Part shown: positions 40,000 to 48,619 of the stretch, piece by piece
How the letters are laid out: each line of letters starts with the position of its first letter
Position numbering within the stretch: position 1 is the first letter of the stretch
Assembly (NCBI GenBank): GCA_008682415.1
Contig: VANK01000001.1
Location: forward strand, 868,001 to 932,000
Direction: 5' to 3'
DNA from: Acidobacteria bacterium AB60
GTDB taxonomy: Bacteria; Acidobacteriota; Terriglobia; Terriglobales; Acidobacteriaceae
Length of the DNA stretch: 64,000 nucleotides
Translations under genes and position numbers: made by a program
Notes under the pieces: generated by a model
The model's input: the letters and a program-made list of their open reading frames with translations, nothing else
Database searches by the model: none
Told to the model about the DNA's origin: nothing

Positions 40000-40986
40000 T
40001 CAACGTACCGCGGGCGCGTCCTTGCCCTCCTCTGCAGCCACCCCTGGCGACCCCAGAAACGCATGCCCCAGGCGCTTGCCCGAAGACTGCCAGCGCCGCA
40101 CCACCTCGTACACAATGCACGTTGCATACGTCACCGCGATCCACACCACGACCTCCTCGATCGGAAGCCGGCTCCACGCCGTGATGAAGATGCCGAGCAT
40201 CTGCGGCTCCTGAAAACCCCACCAGCCGTACGGCAGGCCCAGCGTAGCCTCCCACATGAGGCTCATCAACAGGATGAAGAACATCGTCAGGCTCAATGCC
40301 CGCCAGTTGATCACCGGTTTCGCCGAAGGCAGCAGCAGAGCCGAAGGAGTCAGCGCGCCCGCAACCAGGAAGACGAAATACCCCGGAAACCCAGGCTCCG
40401 CCACAAAGACCTTCCGAAATACGATCGCGCCCGCCATCAGCACCACACCAACAATCAGCGACCACGGATGGAACTGCAGCAGACGCGCAAAGTTGGTGCG
40501 CTCCGCGGAATCAACCGGCACGCTGTACGCCGAAACCCAGTACTCATCCAGCCAGATATACAGCAGCAGTACCGCCACGAATCCCGTGAGGTAGAAGAGG
40601 TACTCCTCGATCGGCACGCTGCCGCCAATCGCCGGAGCCGGAATGCGCAGCGTCGCCTCTGGGTTCGGAAAGGTGAGAAACCTGCGCGCGAAGAAGAAAT
40701 CGAGCCCCGCCCCCAGCGGAAACAGAAGCCCAATCGTCCGCACAAACGCCTTCTTCGAAATCTTCAAATGCTCCGCAGGCACCAGCCAGAACAGGATCAC
40801 CACAATCGGCACAAGGAAGAGCAGCAAGCTGACGGAATAGCCGTAAGGAGACGCTGCCGCCACCGGCCCCGGAACCTGGGGCGCGACCCGCGCCGTGTGC
40901 AGCGTCAGTCCGGCCGGCACGCACAGCATCGCCAGCATCACGAACACAACCAGAAATCCGCCACGCCGAACAGTCCGAGGAGCCAT
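40000..40986 (-). CDS. Fused lycopene-cyclase-family membrane protein (CrtYc-CrtYd/CarR-like)
   Basis: The product is 328 residues from MAPRTVRRGG (an ATG 8 codons upstream is possible). It has seven or eight membrane helices and consists of two similar halves. Each half has the PIEE motif in a transmembrane helix: PIEEYLFYL at residues 125-133 and PIEEVVVWI at 275-283. In the second half this motif is preceded by GWWGFQEPQMLGI. The P-x-E-E motif and the doubled plan are those of heterodimeric/fused lycopene beta-cyclases of actinobacteria, archaea and fungi. It would cyclise a linear carotenoid or related isoprenoid. No phytoene synthase or desaturase gene is nearby. Confidence 0.7.
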   Translation of the reverse strand: MAPRTVRRGGFLVVFVMLAMLCVPAGLTLHTARVAPQVPGPVAAASPYGYSVSLLLFLVPIVVILFWLVPAEHLKISKKAFVRTIGLLFPLGAGLDFFFARRFLTFPNPEATLRIPAPAIGGSVPIEEYLFYLTGFVAVLLLYIWLDEYWVSAYSVPVDSAERTNFARLLQFHPWSLIVGVVLMAGAIVFRKVFVAEPGFPGYFVFLVAGALTPSALLLPSAKPVINWRALSLTMFFILLMSLMWEATLGLPYGWWGFQEPQMLGIFITAWSRLPIEEVVVWIAVTYATCIVYEVVRRWQSSGKRLGHAFLGSPGVAAEEGKDAPAVR

Positions 40987-41059
40987 CGAGCGAGCCTCCT
41001 TGCCCCGCAACTATAGCACTCCCCGTTCTTGTCCCTGTCACTTCTTCACCTCTTTCCTC

Positions 41060-41083
41060 CCACTGTCCACTGTTCACTGTTCC
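41060..41083. repeat. Heptanucleotide tandem repeat, three units
   Basis: Three adjacent 7-bp units of the form YCACTGT (41060-41080) are followed by TCC. It is the same family of degenerate heptamers as at 41190 and 49083. It lies between convergently read-out minus-strand genes, downstream of the ABC-2 gene. Confidence 0.7.
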
Positions 41084-41129
41084 AAAAACATCGAGGCGGT
41101 CCACCCTCCCACAAGGAGTGGACCGCCTC
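41084..41129 (-). terminator. Terminator of the TetR-HlyD-ABC operon
   Basis: A perfect 12-bp inverted repeat (GAGGCGGTCCAC at 41093-41104 with its complement at 41118-41129) is followed on the minus strand by GATGTTTTTGG. It lies about 90 bp after the ABC-2 permease stop and is a good intrinsic terminator candidate for that operon. Confidence 0.78.
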
Positions 41130-41189
41130 TCTGCATTCCGGAGACACATGCGCCCGGAAACTCAATTCCCCGTCAAAGGAACCGTCTGT

Positions 41190-41217
41190 TCACTGATCAC
41201 TGATCACTATTCCCTGC
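41190..41217. repeat. Heptanucleotide tandem repeat, four units
   Basis: Four 7-bp units in a row, TCACTGA, TCACTGA, TCACTAT and TCCCTGC, lie directly beyond the stop codon of the ABC-2 permease gene. The units relate to those at 41060 and 49083. Confidence 0.75.
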
Positions 41218-41221
41218 CCTC

Positions 41222-42334
41222 TCACAACGTTCGCTTGAACAGCGGCGTCGCAATAAACAGCGTCCCAAACCCGAAGAGGAACAAAAACGCCAGATCCGTC
41301 TGGATCGAGATCAATCCACCATCCTTCAGAAGAATCGACTTGAATCCGTGAATCGCGTAGGTAAACGGATCGATCACTGCAATCCAGCGCAGCCACCCCG
41401 GAAACTGCGCAATCGGCGAGATCGCGCCCGAAGGGAAGAACAGCAGCGTGTTCAGCACCCCGAACATCGCGCGCGGCACCAGCGGATCGTCCACCCGCAC
41501 CATCATCAGGAACATCATGCCGTTGAACGCAATCGAGGTCCCCAGGATCAACAGAAGCAGTTCGAACATCGCATCCAGGTGAAAGATGACCCCGATTCCC
41601 GCCATCAGCGAGCCGATGATCGTCAGCGATATCCCCGACAGCACCGCCTTGATCGCGCCCGCCACGTTGAGCCCCATCACCAGCTCCAGCTTGCTGATCG
41701 GCGTCACCAGGTAGCCTTCATGCACCCCGCGCGCCTTGTCATCGATGTACAGCATCCCTCCGCCGATCATCACGGAGATGTACATAGCCAGCGCAATCGA
41801 GCCCGACAGCAGATACTTCATGTACTCCACGTACGGGTAGATCTCCACGATCCGCAGCGCAATGTTCTTGACCACCCGATCCGGAATCTCCGGCTGGTTC
41901 AGCGCATCCACCAGCGACTGCATCTCCGACTCGATCGCCCCGCTCATCACCTGGTCCGTGTTGTCTACCACCAGCCCAATGCGCGCATCGTTCTTCGCGT
42001 ACACGCGCCGGCTGAACTGCGGAGGAATGATCACCGCCGCGTCCACCTTGCCGGTCCGCACATCCTCCCTCGCCTGGTGCTCGTCGTTGTACGGAATCGT
42101 CACGAACGTGGCCACATTCACGGCCACCGTGTCGAACGCCTCCTTCACCTTGACCGCCTGCGGGCCGTGGTCCTGGTCGACAAGGGCAACGCGCGCCCCT
42201 TTGATGTGCCCGCCCAAAGCGTGCCCCAGAATCACCAGCTGCACGATGGGCAGCATCATCGACATAATCATCAGCACCGGCGAACGAAAGAACTTCCGCA
42301 TCTCCCGCTCGATAATCGCGAACATTCGATTCAT
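41222..42334 (-). CDS. ABC-2 type transporter permease
   Basis: This 370-residue protein has the YbhS/YhhJ-type layout. A first membrane helix (VLMIMSMMLPIVQLVILGHAL) is followed by a large extracytoplasmic domain of about 130 residues, then five C-terminal helices including FELLLLILGTSIAFNGMMFL. The segment TNNTDQV-like VVDNTDQVMSGAI and the domain start VALVDQDHG are typical. With the ATPase and HlyD-type adaptor encoded upstream it would form an inner-membrane efflux pump. Only one permease gene is present, so it would act as a homodimer unless a second is encoded elsewhere. Confidence 0.9.
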   Translation of the reverse strand: MNRMFAIIEREMRKFFRSPVLMIMSMMLPIVQLVILGHALGGHIKGARVALVDQDHGPQAVKVKEAFDTVAVNVATFVTIPYNDEHQAREDVRTGKVDAAVIIPPQFSRRVYAKNDARIGLVVDNTDQVMSGAIESEMQSLVDALNQPEIPDRVVKNIALRIVEIYPYVEYMKYLLSGSIALAMYISVMIGGGMLYIDDKARGVHEGYLVTPISKLELVMGLNVAGAIKAVLSGISLTIIGSLMAGIGVIFHLDAMFELLLLILGTSIAFNGMMFLMMVRVDDPLVPRAMFGVLNTLLFFPSGAISPIAQFPGWLRWIAVIDPFTYAIHGFKSILLKDGGLISIQTDLAFLFLFGFGTLFIATPLFKRTL

Positions 42335-42336
42335 GA

Positions 42337-43368
42337 TCAGTTCACTCCCGGTCGTGGAGGCATCATGAACACCGCCTTCACCGTCTCATCGCGGAGCTGG
42401 CGGCCGGTGTAGTGCACAAACACATCGTCCAGGGTGGTGTTCTGCACGCTCAATGACGTGATCTGCTCGCCCAGGCCCGCCGCCATCTCCACCAGCTGCG
42501 TCGTGGTCTGCGATCCATTGGAGGTCAGAACCCGGTAAAACCCGCCCGATTGCGACTGCACGTCCGTCACATCGTTCAGCCCTTTCAGGCGGCTCATCCA
42601 GCGCTCATCCTCATGCTCAAACTTGATCTCCACCACGTTCGACCCCGGCACGCTCTGCTTCAGCTCCGTCGGCGTCCCCAAGGCCACCAGCGTTCCGTGA
42701 TCCACAATGGCGATGCGGTCGCACAGCCGGTCCGCCTCCTCCATGTAGTGCGTCGTCAGCAGCATGGTCAGATTTCGGCTCTTCTTCAGGTTGTTGAGCA
42801 TCTCCCACACCGCAATCCGCGATACCGGATCAAGCCCCGTCGTCGGCTCATCCAGAAAAAAGATCCGCGGATCGTGCACCAGCCCCCGCGCAATCTCCAG
42901 CCGCCGCCGCATCCCGCCGGAAAGCGTCTTGGTCTGCGCGTCGCGCCACTTGCTCAAATCCACCGCCTCCAGCACTTCGTCAATGTTCTTCTGCCGCCGC
43001 GCGCGCGGCACCGAGTACAGCTTCGCGTAGATCAGCAGGTTCTCTTCCACCGTAAGGTCCTGGTCGCTGGTCAGTGCCTGCGGAATCACACCGATCATGT
43101 TGCGCACCGCATTGGGCTCGTTCATCACGTCGTGGCCACCCACCAGCGCCCGTCCGCTCGTCACCGGGATCAGCGTCGTCATCATGCGGATCAGCGTGCT
43201 CTTCCCCGCTCCGTTCGGACCCAGCAAGCCGAAGATCTCCCCGCTCTCCACCGCGAAATTCACGCCCTTCACGGCCTCGAACGTGCCGTAGCGCTTGACG
43301 ATGTTCTCCACCTCGATCGCCGCGGCCGCCGCGCTCCCCGGGCTCGCGGACGAAACCGGCGCGCTCAT
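42337..43368 (-). CDS. ABC transporter ATP-binding protein (efflux type)
   Basis: This 343-residue protein carries one nucleotide-binding domain: Walker A GPNGAGKSTLIRMM at about residue 52, signature LSGGMRRRLEIARGL, Walker B IFFLDEPTTGLDP. A C-terminal DUF4162-like extension of about 100 residues (VVEIKFEHEDERWMSRLKGL) follows, as in DrrA/CcmA-type drug and polysaccharide exporters. The first 18 residues are a non-conserved alanine/serine-rich leader. The start overlaps the hlyD-type gene stop (ATGA), and the permease gene follows after 2 bp, so the three are co-translated. Confidence 0.92.
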   Translation of the reverse strand: MSAPVSSASPGSAAAAAIEVENIVKRYGTFEAVKGVNFAVESGEIFGLLGPNGAGKSTLIRMMTTLIPVTSGRALVGGHDVMNEPNAVRNMIGVIPQALTSDQDLTVEENLLIYAKLYSVPRARRQKNIDEVLEAVDLSKWRDAQTKTLSGGMRRRLEIARGLVHDPRIFFLDEPTTGLDPVSRIAVWEMLNNLKKSRNLTMLLTTHYMEEADRLCDRIAIVDHGTLVALGTPTELKQSVPGSNVVEIKFEHEDERWMSRLKGLNDVTDVQSQSGGFYRVLTSNGSQTTTQLVEMAAGLGEQITSLSVQNTTLDDVFVHYTGRQLRDETVKAVFMMPPRPGVN

Positions 43369-44432
43369 TGCTTCACCAGCTTCGCCTTCGGCAGATACAC
43401 GTTCGCCGTCATCCCCGGCACAAACTTCTCGCCGGGATTAGGAATCTGCAGCTTCAACTGAACCGTCTTGATGTCCCGCTTGCGTCCGCCGTTGATGTCG
43501 CGCTGCGTGGCAAAATCGGCCTCCGCCGCCTTCGCAATCACCTTGCCCTGCACCTCCGCGCCGCTCGGCAGCACAACCCGCAGTTCATCGCCAAGCTGCA
43601 CAGCGTCCGCCTGCGTCTCCGGAAGCGGCGCGTACACCCACGTCTGGCTCAAATCCATGATGGTCACAATCGGCGTGCCCGCGCCCACCACCTCGCCCTG
43701 TCGCGCAGCCCACACATCCACCTTGCCGGTCACCGGCGCGTACACCTTCGCGTACCCAATCTCCACCGCTGCCTGCTTCGCCAACGCCTGCGCATTCGCA
43801 ACCTGGTCGCGCGTAGAAGCCACCGTGCGCGCCGCCGCCGCAGCCTGCAGTTCATGCGCCCTGGCCTGCTTCAGCGAGGCCTCTGCCGCCGCCACCGTCT
43901 CCTCCGCCGACGTCACCGCCGCCTGGTCCGCATTCAAACTTGCCTGCGCCACGTCGCCCGACTGCACGCTCATAATCCCCTGCTTCGCGAGCGCCACCGT
44001 CCGCTCCGTGTCCGCCTTTTGCTTCGCAAGATTCGCCTGCGCCTGCGCCAGGGCCGCCTGCGCCGCACGCACCTGTGCCTCCGCATTCACCACTTGGCTC
44101 GAGGTCTCCCCCTGCGTCTGCCGCTCCGTCTCGATCGTCTCGTTCAGCTTTTGCTGATTGCTGGCTACCGTAGCCTCCGCTGCCGCGTGCGCGGCCGCCA
44201 GGTCATCGCTCTCGATCGTCGCAATCAGCTCGCCCGCCGTCACCTGCTGCCCCTCCTGCACCAGCAGAGTCTGAATCCGACCCGGAATCTTCGAGCTCAC
44301 CTCCACCTCGTTGGCGTCCACCGTGCCAATCAGCTGCAGGTCGCTCGTAGGCCGCGCCGTAAACCAATACCAGATCAGCGACCCCACCGTGAGCAGGCCA
44401 AGAATCATAAAGACACGATTACGTGGGTTCAC
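43365..44432 (-). CDS. HlyD-family membrane fusion protein
   Basis: This 355-residue periplasmic adaptor has one N-terminal membrane helix (VFMILGLLTVGSLIWYWF). A lipoyl-like half-motif follows (EVSSKIPGRIQTLLVQEGQQ). A long alanine/glutamine-rich coiled-coil hairpin spans about residues 80-220, then the second lipoyl half KVYAPVTGKVDVWAARQGE and a beta-barrel domain. It resembles YbhG/YhiI/EmrA proteins that bridge an inner-membrane ABC pump to an outer-membrane channel. No TolC-like gene is adjacent. Its start overlaps the tetR stop by 4 bp. Confidence 0.92.
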   Translation of the reverse strand: MNPRNRVFMILGLLTVGSLIWYWFTARPTSDLQLIGTVDANEVEVSSKIPGRIQTLLVQEGQQVTAGELIATIESDDLAAAHAAAEATVASNQQKLNETIETERQTQGETSSQVVNAEAQVRAAQAALAQAQANLAKQKADTERTVALAKQGIMSVQSGDVAQASLNADQAAVTSAEETVAAAEASLKQARAHELQAAAAARTVASTRDQVANAQALAKQAAVEIGYAKVYAPVTGKVDVWAARQGEVVGAGTPIVTIMDLSQTWVYAPLPETQADAVQLGDELRVVLPSGAEVQGKVIAKAAEADFATQRDINGGRKRDIKTVQLKLQIPNPGEKFVPGMTANVYLPKAKLVKQ

Positions 44433-45163
44433 ACGTTCCTCCCAAGATTGACCCGATATCCATTAATCGCCGGCATCGGCGTGTCAGCAATCACCTTCGC
44501 CGCAAGCTCCGCGCCGTGCGTCCGATCCGTAAAAAGCGCCTGCCCCAGAAACTCCACAATGGCCTTGCGCCGCGACGTCAACGCCTCCAGCGACAGCGGA
44601 TCCTCGCCGTGGATCATCTTCCAGATCGGAGCGCTCAGAAAATAGAAGACGTTGGCGCCCAGCGACGAAAGCTGGATCTGCATCCAGTCCGCCTTGATAA
44701 TCTCGCCCGTGTCCACCGCCTCCCGCACCATCGTCCGGTACAAGATCAGCGCCGGCTCGAACACCCGCTTGAGCAGCACCGGCATCACGCCCGACTCGCC
44801 CTTGTGCAGACGCATCATCTCCTGCTGCATCAGGCTCTGAAACTCCTGCTGCCCGATAATGCGATCGAAGTGCGCCAGCGCCGCCCGCAACACCCGCTCC
44901 CCGGCGGTCCCGCTCCCCATCAACACTGCCATGGTGTTGTCGCGCACCCGTTCGGCAATCTTCTCGAACGCCGCCAGGTACAGCTTCTCTTTGCTGTCGA
45001 AGTGGTAGTACAGCAGCGCCTTGTTCACACCCGCCGCGCTGGCAATGCGCTCGGTTCGCGCCCCCGCCAGTCCATGCGCTGCGAACTCGCGCAGCGCAGC
45101 ATCCAGAATCCGCGCCCGCGTCTCCGCCGAACGCTCCCCGGCCGAATTGGACTGATCACTCAT
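44429..45163 (-). CDS. TetR/AcrR-family transcriptional regulator
   Basis: This 244-residue protein has an N-terminal TetR helix-turn-helix at about residues 14-58 (ILDAALREFAAHGLAGA, then ERIASAAGVNKALLYYHFDS). An all-helical ligand-binding domain follows, with a C-terminal region like that of CecR/YbiH-type regulators. It is the first gene of the operon TetR-HlyD-ATPase-permease, whose genes overlap or nearly abut, so it almost certainly regulates this efflux system and itself. Two inverted repeats sit 5-35 bp upstream of its start codon and are the likely operators. Confidence 0.93.
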   Translation of the reverse strand: MSDQSNSAGERSAETRARILDAALREFAAHGLAGARTERIASAAGVNKALLYYHFDSKEKLYLAAFEKIAERVRDNTMAVLMGSGTAGERVLRAALAHFDRIIGQQEFQSLMQQEMMRLHKGESGVMPVLLKRVFEPALILYRTMVREAVDTGEIIKADWMQIQLSSLGANVFYFLSAPIWKMIHGEDPLSLEALTSRRKAIVEFLGQALFTDRTHGAELAAKVIADTPMPAINGYRVNLGRNV

Positions 45164-45167
45164 TTTG

Positions 45168-45198
45168 TTAACTAAACAGTTGGTTAAACTATCTAGTT
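45168..45198 (-). promoter_or_regulatory. Probable TetR operator pair
   Basis: Two adjacent inverted repeats lie directly upstream of the tetR-type gene: TTAACTAA...TTGGTTAA at 45168-45187 (perfect over the outer five bases, one mismatch further in) and AACTA-TC-TAGTT at 45187-45198 (perfect). Related half-sites (AACTA/TAGTT) in tandem suggest autoregulation by two dimers. The region is AT-rich and should also hold the promoter. Confidence 0.65.
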
Positions 45199-45342
45199 AG
45201 TAAAATACCCCGGAGCGATCCTAAACGCAACAAGAAACTTCGAAGACAGGGCGGGCGAGACCACTCTCAACCTCCACAACCCAAATTTCTCAAACCTCGC
45301 TCAACGAAACAGAGCTATAATCCCTTTCCGACTGGGGAAGCG

Positions 45343-46275
45343 ATGAACGACGCGCAGCTCTCCGGACTTCAGCGTTGTGCCTCGGCGGGAGCTAAGTCCA
45401 TTGCCGCGGGCGTAGCAGCGGGATTCTCCGCCTTCGCGATCTGCGCGCTTGACTTCCTCGGTTCCGATCCGCCGAACGCGAAAGTGCCCGGACTGGGTGT
45501 GACACTGCCGGCTCCATTGTCGGTGCTAGCTCTGACCGTGATCTCATCAGCTTCGGGCTGGGTCGGGTTAGCCTTCCTCGTTCAGGGCCTCAAAATACTT
45601 CGCGAGCTGGATAACCCTCCAGGTAAACAGTCCGACCAAATACGAGCGGCACTGGCCGGATCCTCCCTCGTGTGTTCGACCCTCTCCTTCAGGGGGCTCT
45701 GCCTGGCAGGATCACTGGCTCTGATAGTCGAGTTTTCCACTGATTTCTGGGTGGTGAAGATGATGCTGCTGAGCGTGCTGCTGCATAGCCGGCTCTTTGC
45801 TAACCTCCTGGTTTTCTCAGTTTGGGGGCAGCGTTTCCTCATCGCACCCTATATCTACCTGGCCTTCTGCGTCTGGATTCGCTGGTTCAATCCTGGTACC
45901 TGGTACTGCCTCCCCGCATGGTTCAGCTGGTCTCTTTGGAAGTGGCTACACCACAAAGACCTTGCTTCGCTTGAGGGTGCGCGTACTTGGTATGACTCGC
46001 AAGTAAACGCGATCCCAATGCAGGAAAAGCTGAAGCGCCTTCGAGAAAAGTGGCTCAATGATCTGGACATCAAGCAGATGGATGAGATTGGCGAGGAAGT
46101 CGCTCTTGCGGTCATCAGGCAGCGTGGCTTCTGGAGTTTCTGCTTTGCACATTGTGACTACGGCAGCTACTTCCAGGGAGCCGTGCTTCGGAGATTCCAG
46201 AAGTTCGAGCAATCTGAAATGAGTAGCTTTACGCCGGAAGAGCGGGATGAGTTTAGGCACGCGTTGCAAATGTAG
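45343..46275 (+). CDS. Hypothetical integral membrane protein
   Basis: This 310-residue protein has about five or six hydrophobic segments in its first 190 residues (SIAAGVAAGFSAFAICALDF, VLALTVISSASGWVGLAFLV and later helices around residues 115-185). A soluble helical tail of about 120 residues follows (KDLASLEGARTWYDSQVNAI onward), with charged and aromatic residues. It has no recognisable family motif. Base composition and codon choice look less GC-biased than the neighbours, which may point to recent acquisition. It is flanked by a tetR operon diverging on one side and a convergent gene on the other, so no context helps. Confidence 0.7.
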   Translation: MNDAQLSGLQRCASAGAKSIAAGVAAGFSAFAICALDFLGSDPPNAKVPGLGVTLPAPLSVLALTVISSASGWVGLAFLVQGLKILRELDNPPGKQSDQIRAALAGSSLVCSTLSFRGLCLAGSLALIVEFSTDFWVVKMMLLSVLLHSRLFANLLVFSVWGQRFLIAPYIYLAFCVWIRWFNPGTWYCLPAWFSWSLWKWLHHKDLASLEGARTWYDSQVNAIPMQEKLKRLREKWLNDLDIKQMDEIGEEVALAVIRQRGFWSFCFAHCDYGSYFQGAVLRRFQKFEQSEMSSFTPEERDEFRHALQM

Positions 46276-46366
46276 GCGTTCCCCACACTCGCCAAATTGC
46301 TCCTTCCATCGGCAAATTGCCTCTAATGCTGAGCGCATCTTTGCTCACGTGAAGTCCGATGGTTCT

Positions 46367-47308
46367 TCACGCCAGCGCCCGCCCCAGCAGATCCACCAGT
46401 GCCCGCGCCGCGCTTCCCTCCGCATCCCGCAGTGAGGCGTACTCGCTCACTTCAATCAGCCGAACCCGGGAGTCGTGCACCAGGGGACGCAGCAGTTCCG
46501 CACAGTTCGCCAGGCTCAACCCCTCCTCGTGCGGAAAATACGCAGCCGGCATCTCCCGCTTCGCCAGCACATCGATGTCCAGGTGAATCAGAACATCGGC
46601 CGAAGCTGGAATCCCCGCCAGCACCCGTGCGGCAGCCGCACCCGGCCCTATCCGCACAATCTCCGCACGCGGCATCGACACCAGCGGCACACCTGAGGAC
46701 TGCGGCGCCGCCGTGCACCCCACATACGGCACCTGCGAGCGTTCCAGGCATGCACCCGCCCAGAACGGAGAAGGCGTCGTCAACAACCAGGTCGCCAGGC
46801 TCGCCGCGCTGTTGCAAACGCGCGCATCCGCAGCGGCATCATCGTAGTCTCCGTCGATGTAGATCACGTGTACCTGCGAAGACCCCGCACGGGCCAGCGC
46901 CTGCACCGTCCCCACCACAATGCTGCAGTCACACCCAATCAGCAGCGGAACATGGCTAGACTGCTTCAGCACAGATCCCAACTGCTCGCTCACGCAATCC
47001 CAAACGATCCGCGGCCCCGGCCAGTTCTTCACCGGAGGCAGCGCATGGTGCGGAAGAAACGCGGGGATCGCAACATCCCCCTGGTCCTCCACAAGCACCC
47101 CCGCCGCTCGCAGCCGCTCCACCAGCCTCGCCTCGCGAAACGCCGCGCCATCATTCTCGCTTCCCGGAACAAGCGACCCCGTGCGCAGCGGAACCCCGAA
47201 CACGTCGTAAACGAGCCGCTTCAGAAAGGGCGTCTCCGCCATCAAACCCCATTCCATCGCGGTCATCCCCGCAAACAGACCCGCAAAGCTTCGGCGCGTA
47301 AGCTGCAT
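46367..47308 (-). CDS. Tat-signal arginase/agmatinase-fold protein with altered metal ligands
   Basis: The product is 313 residues from MQLTRRSFAGLFAGM, whose TRRSFAG fits the twin-arginine export motif. The ureohydrolase core is recognisable by IGCDCSIVVG, VIYIDGDYDD and IHLDIDVL. In canonical arginases these read GGDHS, DAHxD and DxDxxDP. Here the histidine ligand of the first motif is a cysteine and that of the second is a glycine, while most aspartates remain. Such changes occur in arginase-fold proteins with unproven activity. It may have a different metal or substrate, or be catalytically dead. It is divergent from the GlxA-type regulator gene. Confidence 0.75.
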   Translation of the reverse strand: MQLTRRSFAGLFAGMTAMEWGLMAETPFLKRLVYDVFGVPLRTGSLVPGSENDGAAFREARLVERLRAAGVLVEDQGDVAIPAFLPHHALPPVKNWPGPRIVWDCVSEQLGSVLKQSSHVPLLIGCDCSIVVGTVQALARAGSSQVHVIYIDGDYDDAAADARVCNSAASLATWLLTTPSPFWAGACLERSQVPYVGCTAAPQSSGVPLVSMPRAEIVRIGPGAAAARVLAGIPASADVLIHLDIDVLAKREMPAAYFPHEEGLSLANCAELLRPLVHDSRVRLIEVSEYASLRDAEGSAARALVDLLGRALA

Positions 47309-47581
47309 GATCCTCCCTGAGAGTCGCGGCGCGCGCTCTTCGCCCGCCCTCCGCATCTTGTTGGATATTCGTCGCTCCCCGATCCGCCGGCAAGGACATT
47401 CCCCCCACCTTCTCGGCCAGCCCGCGGCACGCAATCTTTGGCAGGAATGGTGGGGTCTTTGACCTCGCGTCGCGCGTGGCTTTGCACGACAATGGACTCG
47501 CGCCCATCAACGGCTACTACGGCGCGGAGCCTGCGCTTGATCGCGAAAGACAATCAATCCCGCGGACGCTTGCAGCTGGTC

Positions 47582-48595
47582 ATGGCAAAAGATCCCGGCA
47601 CGTCGCCGGGCGCCTGGCCGCGCCGCATCGCCTTTCTCGCTCTGCCGGGCTCGGCTCTGTCTGACATCGCCGGACCCTACGAGGCATTTCTCCTCGCCGC
47701 CCAGACCGCGCAGCAGCGCTTGTCTCTCTCCACCCCCGCCTACAACGTAACACTGCTCGGCGTCGACGGGGAAAGCATCCCCACCCTCGGAGGGCTCAGC
47801 CTCACCGGAGCCCGCGCATTCGATACCTATCAGGAAACCCCCGACACGCTCCTCATCGCCGGAGAACCCGACTCCCTCGGTCGCGTCTCAAACAAAGCCG
47901 CGCTCTTCGCCTGGCTGCAGCAGGTCGCCGGGAAATGCCGCCACGTCTGCAGCATCTGCACCGGCATCTTCGGCCTGGCAGAATCAGGCCTCCTCCGCGG
48001 TCGCGCCGTCACCACCCATTGGCAGCACGCGGAATCCCTCGCCCGCCTTTATCCCGAGATCCAGGTCAACCCCGAGCCCTTATTCCTGCGCGACGGCAAG
48101 TTCTACACCTCCGCGGGCTGCACCGCCGCCATGGACCTCACCCTCGCCCTCATCGAAGAGGACCTTGGCCCCTCCCTCGCCGCCGACATCGCCCGCGCCA
48201 ACCTGATGTTCCTCCGCAGGCCCGGACGCCAGGCCCAGATCAGCCCGCTCCTCAAGCTCGAAATGTCCCACCACCAGCCACTTCGCAACCTGCAGCTCTG
48301 GATGCTCGAACATCTCCATCTCCCCCTCACCGTCGAGGACCTCGCCGGCCAGGCGCATATGAGCCTCCGCAACTTCGCCCGCACGTTCGTTGCCGCGCTG
48401 GGCGTCACCCCTGCGCGCTTCCTCGAAACTCTGCGCCTTGAAGCCGCACGCCGCCGGCTCGAAGAAACCACTCAGGGCCTGGACCAGATCGCATCCGAGT
48501 GCGGCTTCGGCTCCAGTGAAACCATGCGCCGCGCCTTCCTGCGCAACCTCGGCGCGCCGCCCGGCGCTTATCGCAGAGAAGTCGGCAGCGCCTGA
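47582..48595 (+). CDS. GlxA-type AraC-family regulator (DJ-1/PfpI domain plus HTH)
   Basis: The product is 337 residues from MAKDPGTSPGAW. Residues about 15-190 form a DJ-1/PfpI-like domain (IAFLALPGSALSDIAGPYEA) with the nucleophile-elbow-like VCSICTGIFGLAESG. Residues about 225-330 carry two AraC-type helix-turn-helix motifs (VEDLAGQAHMSLRNFARTFV; LDQIASECGFGSSETMRRAF). Such regulators respond to small metabolites and often control neighbouring amino-acid or detoxification genes. The divergent arginase-like gene and the downstream NTF2-fold gene (25 bp away) are candidate targets, but this is inference. Confidence 0.92.
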   Translation: MAKDPGTSPGAWPRRIAFLALPGSALSDIAGPYEAFLLAAQTAQQRLSLSTPAYNVTLLGVDGESIPTLGGLSLTGARAFDTYQETPDTLLIAGEPDSLGRVSNKAALFAWLQQVAGKCRHVCSICTGIFGLAESGLLRGRAVTTHWQHAESLARLYPEIQVNPEPLFLRDGKFYTSAGCTAAMDLTLALIEEDLGPSLAADIARANLMFLRRPGRQAQISPLLKLEMSHHQPLRNLQLWMLEHLHLPLTVEDLAGQAHMSLRNFARTFVAALGVTPARFLETLRLEAARRRLEETTQGLDQIASECGFGSSETMRRAFLRNLGAPPGAYRREVGSA

Positions 48596-48619
48596 CACGC
48601 ACGCACAAGGAGAAGCTTC

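Noticed and set aside
46290..46335. Direct repeat GCAAATTGC near 46300-46325
   Set aside because: Two 8-9-bp copies only, between convergent genes, with no hairpin and no further copies noticed.
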